Below the pieces are notes generated by a model. That model ran no database searches, was not told where the DNA came from, and saw nothing but the letters and a program-made list of their open reading frames with translations. A stretch of DNA of 38,697 nt from NCBI GenBank assembly GCA_964448005.1, contig CAYUUW010000012.1, positions 1 through 38,697 on the forward strand, read 5' to 3'. Positions 29,729 to 37,953 of this stretch are shown here, in pieces; the first letter of the stretch is position 1; each line of letters opens with the position of its first letter. Origin of the DNA: CAYUUW01 sp964448005 (lineage in GTDB: Bacteria; Patescibacteriota; Gracilibacteria; UM-FILTER-43-11). The position numbers and the translations under genes are program-made.

Positions 29729-32287
29729 TTAGCCGAGCGGCAGTTCCTTCTTCTCCGGGTCCAGGCTCTCCTCCTCCAGGATCAGGGACAAGGAAGCCAC
29801 GCGGTCGCCCTCGTTGAGCCGCATCACGTAGACGCCCTGGGTGGCCCTGCCGGTGGTCGGAAGCTGCTCCAGGGGAAGGCGGATCATTTGGGCCTGGGCG
29901 GACACCAGGATCAGGTCGCCTTTCATGTACTGGTGAATCACTCGTGCGCCCACCACTTTTCCTGTCTTTGGGGTGATCTGGGCGGTTTTGACGCCGCTGC
30001 CGCCGCGACCCTGGAAACGGTAGTCCTCGACAGGCGTGGTCTTGCCCAAGCCGTTCTCCATCACCACCAGCAGGCGGCTGATCTCGGCCTTGCGGACCAC
30101 GTCCATGGCCACCACCTCATCCTTGGCCTTCAGGCGGATGCCGCGGACTCCTGTGCTGGCCCGGCCCATGGAGCGGGCATCCTCCTGCTTGAAGCGGATG
30201 CATTGGCCGTTGCGGGTGATCAGCAGAACCTGATCTCCGGTGGAAGTGGGCTGGACCCAATCCAAAAGGTCCCCTTCGCGCAGCTTGATGGCGATCAGGC
30301 CCGAACGGCGGATGTTGTCGAATTCGCGGATGGCCGTCTTCTTGACTGTTCCCTGGCGAGTGGCCATGAAGAGGAATTCGCCGCCGCCCTTGCTCAGGTC
30401 CAGCACGGTGGTGACCTGCTCGCCCTGCTCCAGCTGGAGCAGGTTCACAATGGCCTGCCCGCGGGAAATTCGGCTGCCCAGGGGAATCTCGTAAGTAGGA
30501 AGGCGGAACACGCGGCCCCGGTCGGTGAAGTAGCAAAGGTCATTGTGGGATTTGGAGTAGAGCAAGGAAGCGATCTCGTCCTCCTCTTTGGTGCCCATGC
30601 CAATGACCCCCTTGCCCCCGCGGGCCTGGGTGCGGTAAGCCACAGGGCTCATGCGCTTGATGTAGCCGCCTCGGGTGAGGGTCACGATCATCTCCTCGTT
30701 GGGAATCAGGGATTTGGCGTTGAACTCGCCCACGGCATGGGCAATCACCTCCGTGCGCCGCTCGTCGCCATATTTCTCCATAATCTCTTCCGATTCCTGG
30801 CGGACAATGGACAGCACCTTTTTGGGGTCTGCCAGGATCGCCTGGCAGTGGGCAATGAAATCCAGCCTTTCCTTCAGCTCATCTTCGATCCTTTGGCGCT
30901 CCAGGCCAGCCAAAGTCTGCAGGCGCATGTCCAGAATGGCTTTCGCCTGAATCTCGGTGAGGCCGAAGCGGCTGATGAGGTTTTCCTTGGCCAGCTCCTT
31001 GGTGGCCGAGCCTCGGATAGTGGCGATCACCTGGTCGATATGGTCCAGCGCGATCTTGAGCCCTTCCAGGATGTGGGCCCGGGCCTGGGCCATGCGCAGC
31101 TCGAACTGGGTGCGCCGGGTCACCACCTGCTGGCGGTGGGCAATGAACTGCTCCAGAATGGCTTTCAGGTCGAGCAGGCGAGGCTGGATGCCGTCCACCA
31201 GCGCGATCATGTTGTAGCCGAAGGACGTCTGGAGGTTGGTGTACTTGTAGAGCTGGTTGAGGATCTTTTTGGGATAGGCGTCACGCTTGATCTCCACCAC
31301 CACGCGCACGCCCTCGCGATTGGACTCGTCGCGCACGTCGGAAATGCCGACGATCTTCTTGTCGCGGACCAGGTCGGCGATGCTTTCCACCAAGGCGGAC
31401 TTGTTGACCTGGTAGGGAATCTGGGTGATGACGATCTGGAACTTCCCGCCTTTGGCCTCCTGCACGTCGGCCTTGCCGCGCATCACCACGCTGCCTCGCC
31501 CCGTGGCGTAGGCGTTCTGGATCTTGGCGATGTCGTACACCATTCCTCCGGTCGGGAAATCCGGGCCTTTGACGAACTCCATCAGGTCGGCGAAAGTGGC
31601 CTGGGGATGCTCGATCAGGTGGATGACCGCCTGCATCACCTCGCGCAGGTTGTGGGGGGGGATGTTGGTGGCCATGCCGACGGCGATGCCTATGGATCCG
31701 TTGAGGAGAAGGGCAGGAATGCGGGAGGGCAGCACCGCAGGCTCCTTCATGCGGCCGTCGTAGTTGGGGCGGAAGTCGACGGTGTCCTTTTCGATGTCGG
31801 CCAGCATCTCATCGGTGATCTTCTCCATTTTGGCCTCGGTGTAGCGCATGGCGGCGGCATTGTCCCCGTCCATGGAGCCGAAGTTCCCCTGGCCGTGGAT
31901 CAGGGGATAGCGCATGGCGAAATCCTGGGCCATGCGGACCATGGAGGCGTAGACGGCGCTGTCCCCATGAGGATGGTACTTGCCCAGCACATCGCCCACC
32001 ACAGTGGCGGATTTGCGGAACTTGGCTCCGCTGCGCAGGCCCAGTTCGTGCATGGAATACAGGATGCGGCGATGCACAGGCTTCAGGCCGTCGCGGATGT
32101 CGGGCAAGGCGCGCGAAACGATCACGCTCATGGCGTAGTCCAGGTAGCACACCTGCATCTCCTGGGAGATGTCCCGGTTGATGTCGTTGCGGGAAAGGGA
32201 CAAGGCCGACATGCCCTCTCCATCTCCGTCAGATCCTGCGGCTTCGGGCTCGAGGGGGAGGATTTTTTCTTCGTTGTCGTCGTTCAC
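29729..32287 (-). CDS. gyrA: DNA gyrase subunit A
   Basis: 852 residues. Gyrase introduces negative supercoils; this subunit cuts and rejoins DNA. Key segments: CYLDYAMSVIVSRALPDIRDGLKPVHRRIL, KYHPHGDSAVYASMVRMAQ, the catalytic tyrosine in AAAMRYTEAKM, and the gyrase-defining box QARGGKG in the C-terminal beta-pinwheel. The quinolone region reads GDSAVYAS where E. coli has GDSAVYDT, so the acidic residue equivalent to Asp87 is Ala. GTG at 32287 gives a 25-residue acidic extension; ATG at 32212 (MSALSLSRND, preceded by GGAGAGG) is an alternative start closer to family length. Confidence 0.96.
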   Translation of the reverse strand: MNDDNEEKILPLEPEAAGSDGDGEGMSALSLSRNDINRDISQEMQVCYLDYAMSVIVSRALPDIRDGLKPVHRRILYSMHELGLRSGAKFRKSATVVGDVLGKYHPHGDSAVYASMVRMAQDFAMRYPLIHGQGNFGSMDGDNAAAMRYTEAKMEKITDEMLADIEKDTVDFRPNYDGRMKEPAVLPSRIPALLLNGSIGIAVGMATNIPPHNLREVMQAVIHLIEHPQATFADLMEFVKGPDFPTGGMVYDIAKIQNAYATGRGSVVMRGKADVQEAKGGKFQIVITQIPYQVNKSALVESIADLVRDKKIVGISDVRDESNREGVRVVVEIKRDAYPKKILNQLYKYTNLQTSFGYNMIALVDGIQPRLLDLKAILEQFIAHRQQVVTRRTQFELRMAQARAHILEGLKIALDHIDQVIATIRGSATKELAKENLISRFGLTEIQAKAILDMRLQTLAGLERQRIEDELKERLDFIAHCQAILADPKKVLSIVRQESEEIMEKYGDERRTEVIAHAVGEFNAKSLIPNEEMIVTLTRGGYIKRMSPVAYRTQARGGKGVIGMGTKEEDEIASLLYSKSHNDLCYFTDRGRVFRLPTYEIPLGSRISRGQAIVNLLQLEQGEQVTTVLDLSKGGGEFLFMATRQGTVKKTAIREFDNIRRSGLIAIKLREGDLLDWVQPTSTGDQVLLITRNGQCIRFKQEDARSMGRASTGVRGIRLKAKDEVVAMDVVRKAEISRLLVVMENGLGKTTPVEDYRFQGRGGSGVKTAQITPKTGKVVGARVIHQYMKGDLILVSAQAQMIRLPLEQLPTTGRATQGVYVMRLNEGDRVASLSLILEEESLDPEKKELPLG

Positions 32288-32422
32288 AGCGGCTGAGGGT
32301 TAGAACGTTCTAGATGGGCCAGTTTCGGGCTGCGCCAAACCAAAGGCCTGGGCACAGGCAAAGAGCCCAGAAAAGAGTAGCACAAAGAGCCGCAAGCCGC
32401 AAAGCCTTAGGCAGGAAGGGCT

Positions 32423-32986
32423 TTAGCGACTAGGAAGAGGTCTTGTGGGAGGGGCAAATGCTGGTTTTTCTTCAAAAGAAGGGAAGATGTCCGGCCCGCA
32501 ACCCGTCAGTGCTTGGGCGGCCTGAGAATCATAAGGCATCAGGGCGGCAGAAATAAGGCCTTTTTCTTGATCCATCAGGAGGGAGGCAACCCCCTTGCGA
32601 ACACCATAAAGATGAGGAAGGGGCTTTTTCGCGAAATCCTGGGGATCTAAAGCGTGGCTCAAATCAAGTCTCCATTGGGAGGAAAGCTTGTGAAGATCTT
32701 GAGAGGAGCAAATAGGCCACCACATTCCTGCTGGCATCCCCCAATCATCCAAAAAAAGGCAAAGGTATGGGTCAGCCTGGGGGTTCGACAGAATCCTAAC
32801 TTCGGCCTGGAAAACTTTTCTGCCCTCCCGGATGTCATCGAAAGTCATCCGAGTAGGAAAAACGCGGGCTTGCGTGGAGCGAATGAGGCTTCCTTTGAAA
32901 GGACCGGAGGAAACCCTTTGCGGCGGATCAAAGCTTTCCCGTGGCGAAGGAGCCAGAAAGGGAATCGTGTCTTCGAAAATTCTCAT
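32423..32986 (-). CDS. orphan protein of 187 residues
   Basis: MRIFEDTIPFLAPSPRESF... is a soluble protein with no recognisable motif. The middle is rich in aromatic residues (CLFLDDWGMPAGMWWPICSS) and the tail is Pro-rich. The frame is open to an upstream TTG, but that codon overlaps the -10 box of a good promoter, so ATG 32986 is the start, giving a leader of about 25 nt. It sits between gyrA and ung on the same strand, with its own promoter. Confidence 0.65.
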   Translation of the reverse strand: MRIFEDTIPFLAPSPRESFDPPQRVSSGPFKGSLIRSTQARVFPTRMTFDDIREGRKVFQAEVRILSNPQADPYLCLFLDDWGMPAGMWWPICSSQDLHKLSSQWRLDLSHALDPQDFAKKPLPHLYGVRKGVASLLMDQEKGLISAALMPYDSQAAQALTGCGPDIFPSFEEKPAFAPPTRPLPSR

Positions 32987-33016
32987 TAGGAAGCTGAGGA
33001 GGTTAAAAGGTTTATA

Positions 33017-33044
33017 AAAATAGACCAATCTATAAAAAAGTCAA
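33017..33044 (-). promoter_or_regulatory. promoter of the 187-residue orphan gene
   Basis: Minus-strand TTGACT, 16 bp, TATTTT. Confidence 0.7.
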
Positions 33045-33080
33045 CACTCCTTGCTGGGCCAGTGGCCAGTATTAGGAAAG

Positions 33081-33746
33081 TTAAGCCCAAACAATCGGCT
33101 CTTTGCCGAGAGATTTGAGATAGTCGTTGGCTTGGCTGAAAGGACGGGAGCCGAAAAAGCCCCGGTAAGAGGAAAGCGGGGAAGGGTGGGGCGCCTGCAG
33201 CACCAGGTGCTTGGAAGGGTCGATCATCCAGGCCTTTTTCTGGGCATAGGCTCCCCACAGCAGGAAGACCAGCCCGCTCCTTTTTTCCGCCAGCAGGCGG
33301 ATCGCCTCGTCCGTGAAGACTTCCCAGCCCTCGCCCTGATGCGAACCGGCCTGGCCCGCCCGGACCGTGAGGGTGGCATTGAGCAAAAAGACCCCCTGCC
33401 GGGCCCACGGCTCAAGGTTGCCATCAGGAGGCTTAGGCAGCCCCAAATCGGATTGGAGTTCGGTGTAAATATTGACCAATGAAGGAGGAGGAGGAACGCC
33501 CGGGCTCACCGAAAAGCACAGCCCGTGGGCCTGGCCCGGGCCATGGTAAGGATCCTGGCCCAAAAGAACCACCTTGACCTGATCGAAGGGGCAGAGCTCG
33601 AAAGCCCGGAAAATCGCCTTGGGCGGAGGAAAGACGGTTTTGCTTCGGTATTCCTGGCGCACAAAATCCGCCAGGGCCGAAAAATATGGCTTTTCGAATT
33701 CCGGCCGAAGCGCAGCCTGCCACGAAGCTTCGATGCGCACATCCAT
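33081..33746 (-). CDS. ung: uracil-DNA glycosylase, family 1
   Basis: 221 residues. It removes uracil from DNA as the first step of base-excision repair. The family 1 motifs are intact: VVLLGQDPYHGPGQAHGLCFSV, with the water-activating Asp in GQDPYH, GVFLLNATLTVRAGQAGSH, VFLLWGAYAQ, and the DNA-intercalation loop HPSPLSSYRGFFG. The start is ATG 33746 (MDVRIEASW), which gives normal length; the open frame upstream crosses a TATAAT box at 33771-33776. It is divergent from the SLH-CAP gene. Confidence 0.95.
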   Translation of the reverse strand: MDVRIEASWQAALRPEFEKPYFSALADFVRQEYRSKTVFPPPKAIFRAFELCPFDQVKVVLLGQDPYHGPGQAHGLCFSVSPGVPPPPSLVNIYTELQSDLGLPKPPDGNLEPWARQGVFLLNATLTVRAGQAGSHQGEGWEVFTDEAIRLLAEKRSGLVFLLWGAYAQKKAWMIDPSKHLVLQAPHPSPLSSYRGFFGSRPFSQANDYLKSLGKEPIVWA

Positions 33747-33770
33747 AAAAATCAAGGAAATTTCGAGGGG

Positions 33771-33803
33771 ATTATAGCGACCAGGAGGGAAAAAGGATAT
33801 AAT
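33771..33803. promoter_or_regulatory. back-to-back -10 boxes for ung and the SLH-CAP gene
   Basis: TATAAT occurs on the minus strand at 33771-33776 (ung) and on the plus strand at 33798-33803 (SLH-CAP gene), each followed by CCC. Neither has a clear -35 box; both lie 23-25 bp upstream of their ATG. Confidence 0.55.
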
Positions 33804-33825
33804 CCCAGCAAAATAACTCAACCTT

Positions 33826-35229
33826 ATGAAAAAGGCTTTCCTGCTTCTTATTCTTCCTCTTTTCTTTGGAGCAATGCCCCTTGCCAGAGCCGGAGAATGC
33901 GAAAAGATCAGCGAAGTGCCCGACTATTATGTAAAGGTGGTCTCCGGCGTGAACATCCGGGATCAGGTGTGCGAAGGCCAGGTCATCGGGGCGCTTTCGG
34001 CGGGAACCGTGGTGAAAGTGCTGGGCGAGATCGAAGGCTGGCGCTACATCGAGCGCCCGGACGGGGGAAAGGGCTTCATCTGGTCGGATTTTGTGGAAAA
34101 CACTTCTGTGCCCGCCTCGGCCCCCGCCCCAACGGCTGCAAAAGAGCCCCTTTATGATATCAAGGGCCACCCCTACGAAACGGCGATCCGCTATTTGGCG
34201 GAGAAGAAGATCGTGCAGGGCTACCCCGACGGAAGCTTTTTGCCGGACAAGACTATGAACCGGGCGGAATTCGTCAAGATCCTGTTGGGAGCGAAGCTTG
34301 CCCAAGCTCCCGCAGCGCCGCTGTCCCCCTGCTTTTCGGACCTGACCTTGAGCGATTGGCATGCGCCTTTCGCCTGCTACGCCAAAAGCAATGGCATCCT
34401 TTCAGGGTATTCCGACGGGAGCTTTGGAGGGGCCAAAGCCATCAATGTGGCCGAAGCCGCCAAGATTCTCGTGAATACCTGGGAGCTGCCGAAATCGCCG
34501 GATCTCCAAGGGGCGCAATGGTACCAGGCCTTCATTGAAACTCTGCAGAAACAAAGCTACCTTCCCTCCAGTGTCTCTTCCGTCAACAAACTGGTCACCC
34601 GGGGCGAAATGGCAGAAATGGTCTGGCGCATCATGGGGCAGATTCACGACAAGCCTGCGGCGACGATCAGTTTCGATGCCCTCAGCTGCATTGATAAAGC
34701 TCTTCCGGATTCGATCGACATGGCCCAGGTGCGAGACGCCTGGCTGGGCTGGGTGAACCAGGCCCGCAGCGGGCTGGGCCGAGACCCCTACGCCTACCAC
34801 GACGCCCTGAACCACAGCGCCACCCGGTGGTCGGAGGAGAACGAGGCCAGCGGAACCGGAAAGATGACCCACCAGCGGCCCGGAACCAACGGCTACTACG
34901 ACTACTACGGCATCAAGGAATGGTTCACGGCCCTGGGGGTGGAATTCGCCGCCGGGTCCGGCACGGTATACAGCGAAAACATCGGCTGGGGGCCTTATTC
35001 CTGCAGCGAGACGGACTGCACCGAGAAGATCAAGGCCGCAGCCAAGCTGATTTTCGACGCCTTCATGGCCGAAAAAGGAACCAGCTACACCGCGCATTAC
35101 GACACGGTGGTGAGCCCGGATTTCAAAATCACCGGGCTGGGCATCGCCGTGGACGAAACTTTGAAGCGCTTCTACCTGACCACCCATTACGCCAAGGGCA
35201 TCGCCAAGGAGCCGAACTACTGCGGCTGA
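33826..35229 (+). CDS. secreted SH3-SLH-CAP surface protein
   Basis: 467 residues. A signal peptide (1-22) is followed by a bacterial SH3 domain (about 35-92: VKVVSGVNIRDQ...GKGFIWSDFVE), three S-layer homology repeats (about 108-270; for example AIRYLAEKKIVQGYPDGSFLP and KSNGILSGYSDGSFGG), and a CAP/SCP domain (about 305-465: WLGWVNQARSGLGRDPYAYH, ENIGWGPYS, TAHYDTVVSPDFKITGLGIAV). SLH repeats tether proteins to the cell wall or S-layer. The function of bacterial CAP domains is mostly unknown. A TATAAT box lies 23 bp upstream; no strong Shine-Dalgarno. Confidence 0.9.
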   Translation: MKKAFLLLILPLFFGAMPLARAGECEKISEVPDYYVKVVSGVNIRDQVCEGQVIGALSAGTVVKVLGEIEGWRYIERPDGGKGFIWSDFVENTSVPASAPAPTAAKEPLYDIKGHPYETAIRYLAEKKIVQGYPDGSFLPDKTMNRAEFVKILLGAKLAQAPAAPLSPCFSDLTLSDWHAPFACYAKSNGILSGYSDGSFGGAKAINVAEAAKILVNTWELPKSPDLQGAQWYQAFIETLQKQSYLPSSVSSVNKLVTRGEMAEMVWRIMGQIHDKPAATISFDALSCIDKALPDSIDMAQVRDAWLGWVNQARSGLGRDPYAYHDALNHSATRWSEENEASGTGKMTHQRPGTNGYYDYYGIKEWFTALGVEFAAGSGTVYSENIGWGPYSCSETDCTEKIKAAAKLIFDAFMAEKGTSYTAHYDTVVSPDFKITGLGIAVDETLKRFYLTTHYAKGIAKEPNYCG

Positions 35230-35235
35230 AAGGGT

Positions 35236-35946
35236 TCACTGCCGGGGAATCTGCAAGGCAAAAGAAAGCCTTCTTGCTTCGCCGTTCTTGAGCCGGCGGA
35301 CTTGCCCATGCTGGTCGGGGGTGAAGCCTTGCGATACAGCCTCCAGGATTCCGAAAGTCGCCCCATGCCCCACCAAAAGAACGGTCTGGGGGGTGAAAGT
35401 GGCTTCGATTTGATGGATCAATAGGCGGACCCGGGCAGCCACCTGATTCGGGCTTTCGAGGCCCTCCCACTCGCGGACGCCATCGCTGAAGCGTGAGTTG
35501 TCTGGATGACCCTCGTCGAACCGCGCGATGCCCTGGTAGGGCACGCCGCTCGGCTCCGAAGTCTCCAGCTGGCCGAGACGCCTTTCCCGCAGGGCATCGG
35601 TGAGCCAGATCTCTTTGACCTTGAGCTCCTCCGCCACAATGGAGGCGGATTCTATGGCGCGCCGGTAGTCGGAGGACACGATCAGAAGCCTCTTTCCCAG
35701 AATCTCTTCAGCTATTTTTCGGATGCCTTCGGCCACCTGGCTTCGCCCCACATCGGTGAGGCCTATGTCACTCAAGGCCCTTTCCGGCGTGGCGAACTCG
35801 CCGGTCACATTGGCCGGGCTTTGGCCATGCCTCAGCAGATAGTAGTCCTTTTCTGGCCTGAAATGAGGGGGAAGGGGAAGGACGGGCCGCGTCGCCGCAC
35901 GGACCAGGGAGGGCAAATCCTTCAAATGCCTTAATTCTGCGCTCAT
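35236..35946 (-). CDS. histidine phosphatase (phosphoglycerate mutase-like)
   Basis: 236 residues. The phosphohistidine motif YYLLRHGQSPANVTG is at about 36-50; the second catalytic motif is TVLLVGHGATFGILEA. The segment LLIVSSDYRRAIESASIVAEEL is the usual third block. Family members include phosphoglycerate mutases and general phosphatases, and the substrate cannot be told from sequence. The start is ATG 35946 (MSAELRHL). It converges with the SLH-CAP gene, with stops 6 bp apart. Confidence 0.88.
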   Translation of the reverse strand: MSAELRHLKDLPSLVRAATRPVLPLPPHFRPEKDYYLLRHGQSPANVTGEFATPERALSDIGLTDVGRSQVAEGIRKIAEEILGKRLLIVSSDYRRAIESASIVAEELKVKEIWLTDALRERRLGQLETSEPSGVPYQGIARFDEGHPDNSRFSDGVREWEGLESPNQVAARVRLLIHQIEATFTPQTVLLVGHGATFGILEAVSQGFTPDQHGQVRRLKNGEARRLSFALQIPRQ

Positions 35947-36009
35947 GATGGGGGTGGATAAGGCTAAAGGTCGCAAAAGGGTGATTCATTATGGGGCAAA
36001 AACCTCTTT

Positions 36010-36037
36010 TTGAAAACGAAAAATTATTTGATATGAT
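36010..36037 (+). promoter_or_regulatory. promoter of leader-family B unit 1
   Basis: TTGAAA, 16 bp, TATGAT. Confidence 0.65.
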
Positions 36038-36043
36038 TCTGCT

Positions 36044-36119
36044 TGGAATCCATGCCCAAATGGGCCTCCGCCTGCACTCCGCAAGCGGTGACTTAACCCC
36101 GAAGAAAGGAAGGCGAATC
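36044..36119 (+). ncRNA. structured leader, family B copy 1
   Basis: Hairpin 1 is GCCC-aaat-GGGC (36054-36065). Hairpin 2 is CCGCCTGC-actcc-GCAAGCGG (36068-36088, one C-A mismatch). The shared segment GTGACTTAACCCC leads into an AAAGGAAGGCGAATC ribosome-binding region just before the ATG. Confidence 0.7.
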
Positions 36120-36518
36120 ATGGCCTCAAATGAAGAAATAGAGAGCTGGGTCAGCGGCATGCTGAGGACCAATAACATCAGGATCCTGCTGAATTCCTGG
36201 GGACCCTCCAGGCCCCCCAACCATCAGGCCTTCTTGGAGCTGGTGGGCCGGGAAATCCTGAAATGGGGCCGAGAGACGTGGATGGAGATATGGAGGCTGG
36301 AAATGCTTCAGCAAGGCGATCCCATCCGCCTGTGGGACTCTCGCCATCCGCAGCCAGAAGAAGAGGAGGATACGGGGATCCAGGACATGGAGGACCATGA
36401 GCTGGCCCCACGACTCAAGGGCAAAGCCACCCACGCTGCCGCCCGAATGATCCTCCGGCGCTGGCGTGAAGGCCTCGATGCGGCCCGGCAGGCAGAGTAC
36501 GACAATCTTTCCGCCTGA
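36120..36518 (+). CDS. orphan helical protein, family B paralogue 1
   Basis: 132 residues, soluble and mostly helical (MASNEEIESWVSGMLRTNN...). The C-terminal block AARMILRRWREGLDAARQAEY aligns with AATLVQLWLDGLSAFGRESY of the next gene, and FLELVGREILKWG aligns with IIETFAGEICLRG, so the two are paralogues. No family recognised. AAGGAAGG lies 6 bp upstream of the ATG. It is a monocistronic cassette with its own promoter and terminator. Confidence 0.7.
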   Translation: MASNEEIESWVSGMLRTNNIRILLNSWGPSRPPNHQAFLELVGREILKWGRETWMEIWRLEMLQQGDPIRLWDSRHPQPEEEEDTGIQDMEDHELAPRLKGKATHAAARMILRRWREGLDAARQAEYDNLSA

Positions 36519-36527
36519 CCCCTTCCG

Positions 36528-36565
36528 CCCAGCCCCCCTTCACCGGAGGCTGGGCTTTGATTTTT
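36528..36565 (+). terminator. terminator of family B unit 1
   Basis: CCCAGCC...GGCTGGG followed by CTTTGATTTTT. Confidence 0.8.
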
Positions 36566-36603
36566 GCCACTCCTGGCTTAAGTAAAGCCACTTGGTTTTT
36601 GTA

Positions 36604-36631
36604 TTGACATTTAATAAAAATAGTTTAATAT
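36604..36631 (+). promoter_or_regulatory. promoter of leader-family B unit 2
   Basis: TTGACA, 16 bp, TAATAT. Confidence 0.7.
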
Positions 36632-36637
36632 GGAAAA

Positions 36638-36717
36638 GTCTAAGATCCGCTGCCCAAATGGGCCTCTGCCTGCATTCCGCAGGCAGTGACTTAACCCCAC
36701 AGAAAGAGAGGCGAATC
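36638..36717 (+). ncRNA. structured leader, family B copy 2
   Basis: Hairpin 1 GCCC-aaat-GGGC (36652-36663) is identical to copy 1. Hairpin 2 CTGCCTGC-attcc-GCAGGCAG (36666-36686) is a perfect 8-bp stem; a C-G pair in copy 1 is a T-A pair here, a compensatory change. GTGACTTAACCCC and GGCGAATC before the ATG are also conserved. Confidence 0.75.
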
Positions 36718-37092
36718 ATGGACAACAAAAAGGTTCAATCGCACTTGAAGAGGATTGCCACCGACCTTCTTTTCCGCCACAACGATGGCGAGGGGAGGAC
36801 GGCTGAGCAGCTCATTCAGGAGCGGACCCATGATGGTCTGATGCTCTTCGCTGCAAGCCATGTCACGAAGATGGATGGCCGAACGAAGGGCGAAATCATC
36901 GAGACGTTCGCTGGCGAAATTTGCCTCCGGGGATATGGTGATTTCTACGAGATTCCAACCCCAAAGGCTCCACCCGCCAAGCGGCTCGAACATCTCGCCA
37001 CCGTCGTCCTCGCTGCTACGCTGGTTCAACTTTGGCTCGACGGACTCTCGGCTTTCGGGCGAGAGTCGTACATGGAAGAGCTAGAGGCCTAG
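36718..37092 (+). CDS. orphan helical protein, family B paralogue 2
   Basis: 124 residues (MDNKKVQSHLKRIATDLLFRHNDGEG...), soluble and mainly helical. It is related to the preceding gene product over the two blocks described there, with low overall identity, so the duplication is old or the proteins evolve fast. AGAGAGG lies upstream of the ATG. No family recognised. The stronger conservation of the leaders than of the proteins is notable. Confidence 0.7.
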   Translation: MDNKKVQSHLKRIATDLLFRHNDGEGRTAEQLIQERTHDGLMLFAASHVTKMDGRTKGEIIETFAGEICLRGYGDFYEIPTPKAPPAKRLEHLATVVLAATLVQLWLDGLSAFGRESYMEELEA

Positions 37093-37114
37093 GACTAGCC
37101 GCCGAACCTTTCCC

Positions 37115-37149
37115 AACCCAGCCCCCGATGTGCATCGGGGCTGGGTTTT
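37115..37149 (+). terminator. terminator of family B unit 2
   Basis: AACCCAGCCCC...GGGGCTGGGTT with a GATG/CATC inner stem and a TTTTGACTTTTT tail. Confidence 0.85.
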
Positions 37150-37165
37150 GACTTTTTCCGAAGGG

Positions 37166-37304
37166 CTAATTCCCCCAGTTCCTCTTCCTTTCGTTCTCCG
37201 TGAGGAACTTCTTGCGCAGGCGCACGCTTTTGGGCGTCACCTCCACGTACTCGTCCGGGCCGATGTACTCGATGGCCCTCTCCAGCGTCATGGGGACGAT
37301 GGGG
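37166..37304 (-). pseudogene. displaced 3' end of a typA gene
   Basis: On the minus strand this encodes PIVPMTLERAIEYIGPDEYV followed by EVTPKSVRLRKKFLTENERK and RNWGN-stop, a complete TypA C-terminus of about 45 residues without the rest of the gene. It aligns without gaps over about 126 bp (37179-37304) with the resident typA end (37964-38089), with about ten mismatches, most of them conservative in the protein. Homology stops abruptly at 37304, where non-TypA DNA begins. Confidence 0.88.
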
Positions 37305-37337
37305 CGTGGATTACTTTCTTTTTAGATCGAAAAAAGG

Positions 37338-37343
37338 TATAAT
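37338..37343 (+). promoter_or_regulatory. -10 box of the gene inside the typA duplication
   Basis: TATAAT preceded by an AAAAAAGG run, as at 24649 and 33798, with no convincing -35 box. It lies just inside the non-homologous DNA. Confidence 0.5.
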
Positions 37344-37366
37344 TGAAGGATTTTAAACTTAGAACC

Positions 37367-37927
37367 ATGGGCGCAGAAGCAAAGCCGTCTCCAGAAAGAA
37401 TCGATTGGGAGCTTGAGCGCATAGAATTCAATTTCGTAAAAGAGCTTACCAAGGATTTTTACCTGAAATTACTTCTTTGGCACGAGCGGAGAAAAAAAGT
37501 GGCCCTCGCCCTGAATATTCCCCCCACCTACGATCATGGGGAGCTGAAGGAAGTGCTTCACGAAATTTTCACCCTCGCCAAGTCTGTTGCCACGAATGAA
37601 TGCGATGAACGTGCTTCTGAACTCATTCCCCCAGGAATGCATCACACATCGGAAGATTTTGCTGAGAAGCTTTCCAGGCTCGAAAGGGAGGCCAAAATGC
37701 TTCTGGAATGGCCCGAGGAAGGCGTAGTTCGAGTCAAACTCTATTTTCAGGAAACCTCGGAAGACGAGGAGGATGAAACGGAAGAGGCAGATGAATTGGG
37801 TGACAATGAAGCCAACCTTGCACTAGCGCCAGGGCCTGACACTCACTTTTTTTATGTCCAGGATTTTAAGGGCGACCTGACTCCGATTTTTCACGAAAGC
37901 ACAGAAGATGGAAATGAGGGTGAGTAG
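37367..37927 (+). CDS. orphan protein flanked by typA 3'-end repeats
   Basis: 186 residues (MGAEAKPSPERIDWELERIEF...), acidic and soluble. The N-terminal half is helical (NFVKELTKDFYLKLLLWHER, VLHEIFTLAKSVATNECDER); the C-terminal half has a very acidic linker (TSEDEEDETEEADELGDNEA). No family recognised and no integrase motif. The TTG at 37343 lies in the -10 box, so ATG 37367 is preferred. It is the only gene between the two typA 3' ends and is on the opposite strand to typA. Confidence 0.7.
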   Translation: MGAEAKPSPERIDWELERIEFNFVKELTKDFYLKLLLWHERRKKVALALNIPPTYDHGELKEVLHEIFTLAKSVATNECDERASELIPPGMHHTSEDFAEKLSRLEREAKMLLEWPEEGVVRVKLYFQETSEDEEDETEEADELGDNEANLALAPGPDTHFFYVQDFKGDLTPIFHESTEDGNEGE

Positions 37928-37953
37928 TGTTGTTTTCCCCTCAAGCTTTCCGC

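Noticed and set aside
29888..32296. 802-codon plus-strand ORF opposite gyrA
   Set aside because: It is a shadow of gyrA; its composition (His/Gln/Leu/Gly-rich, no motifs) is typical of antisense frames.
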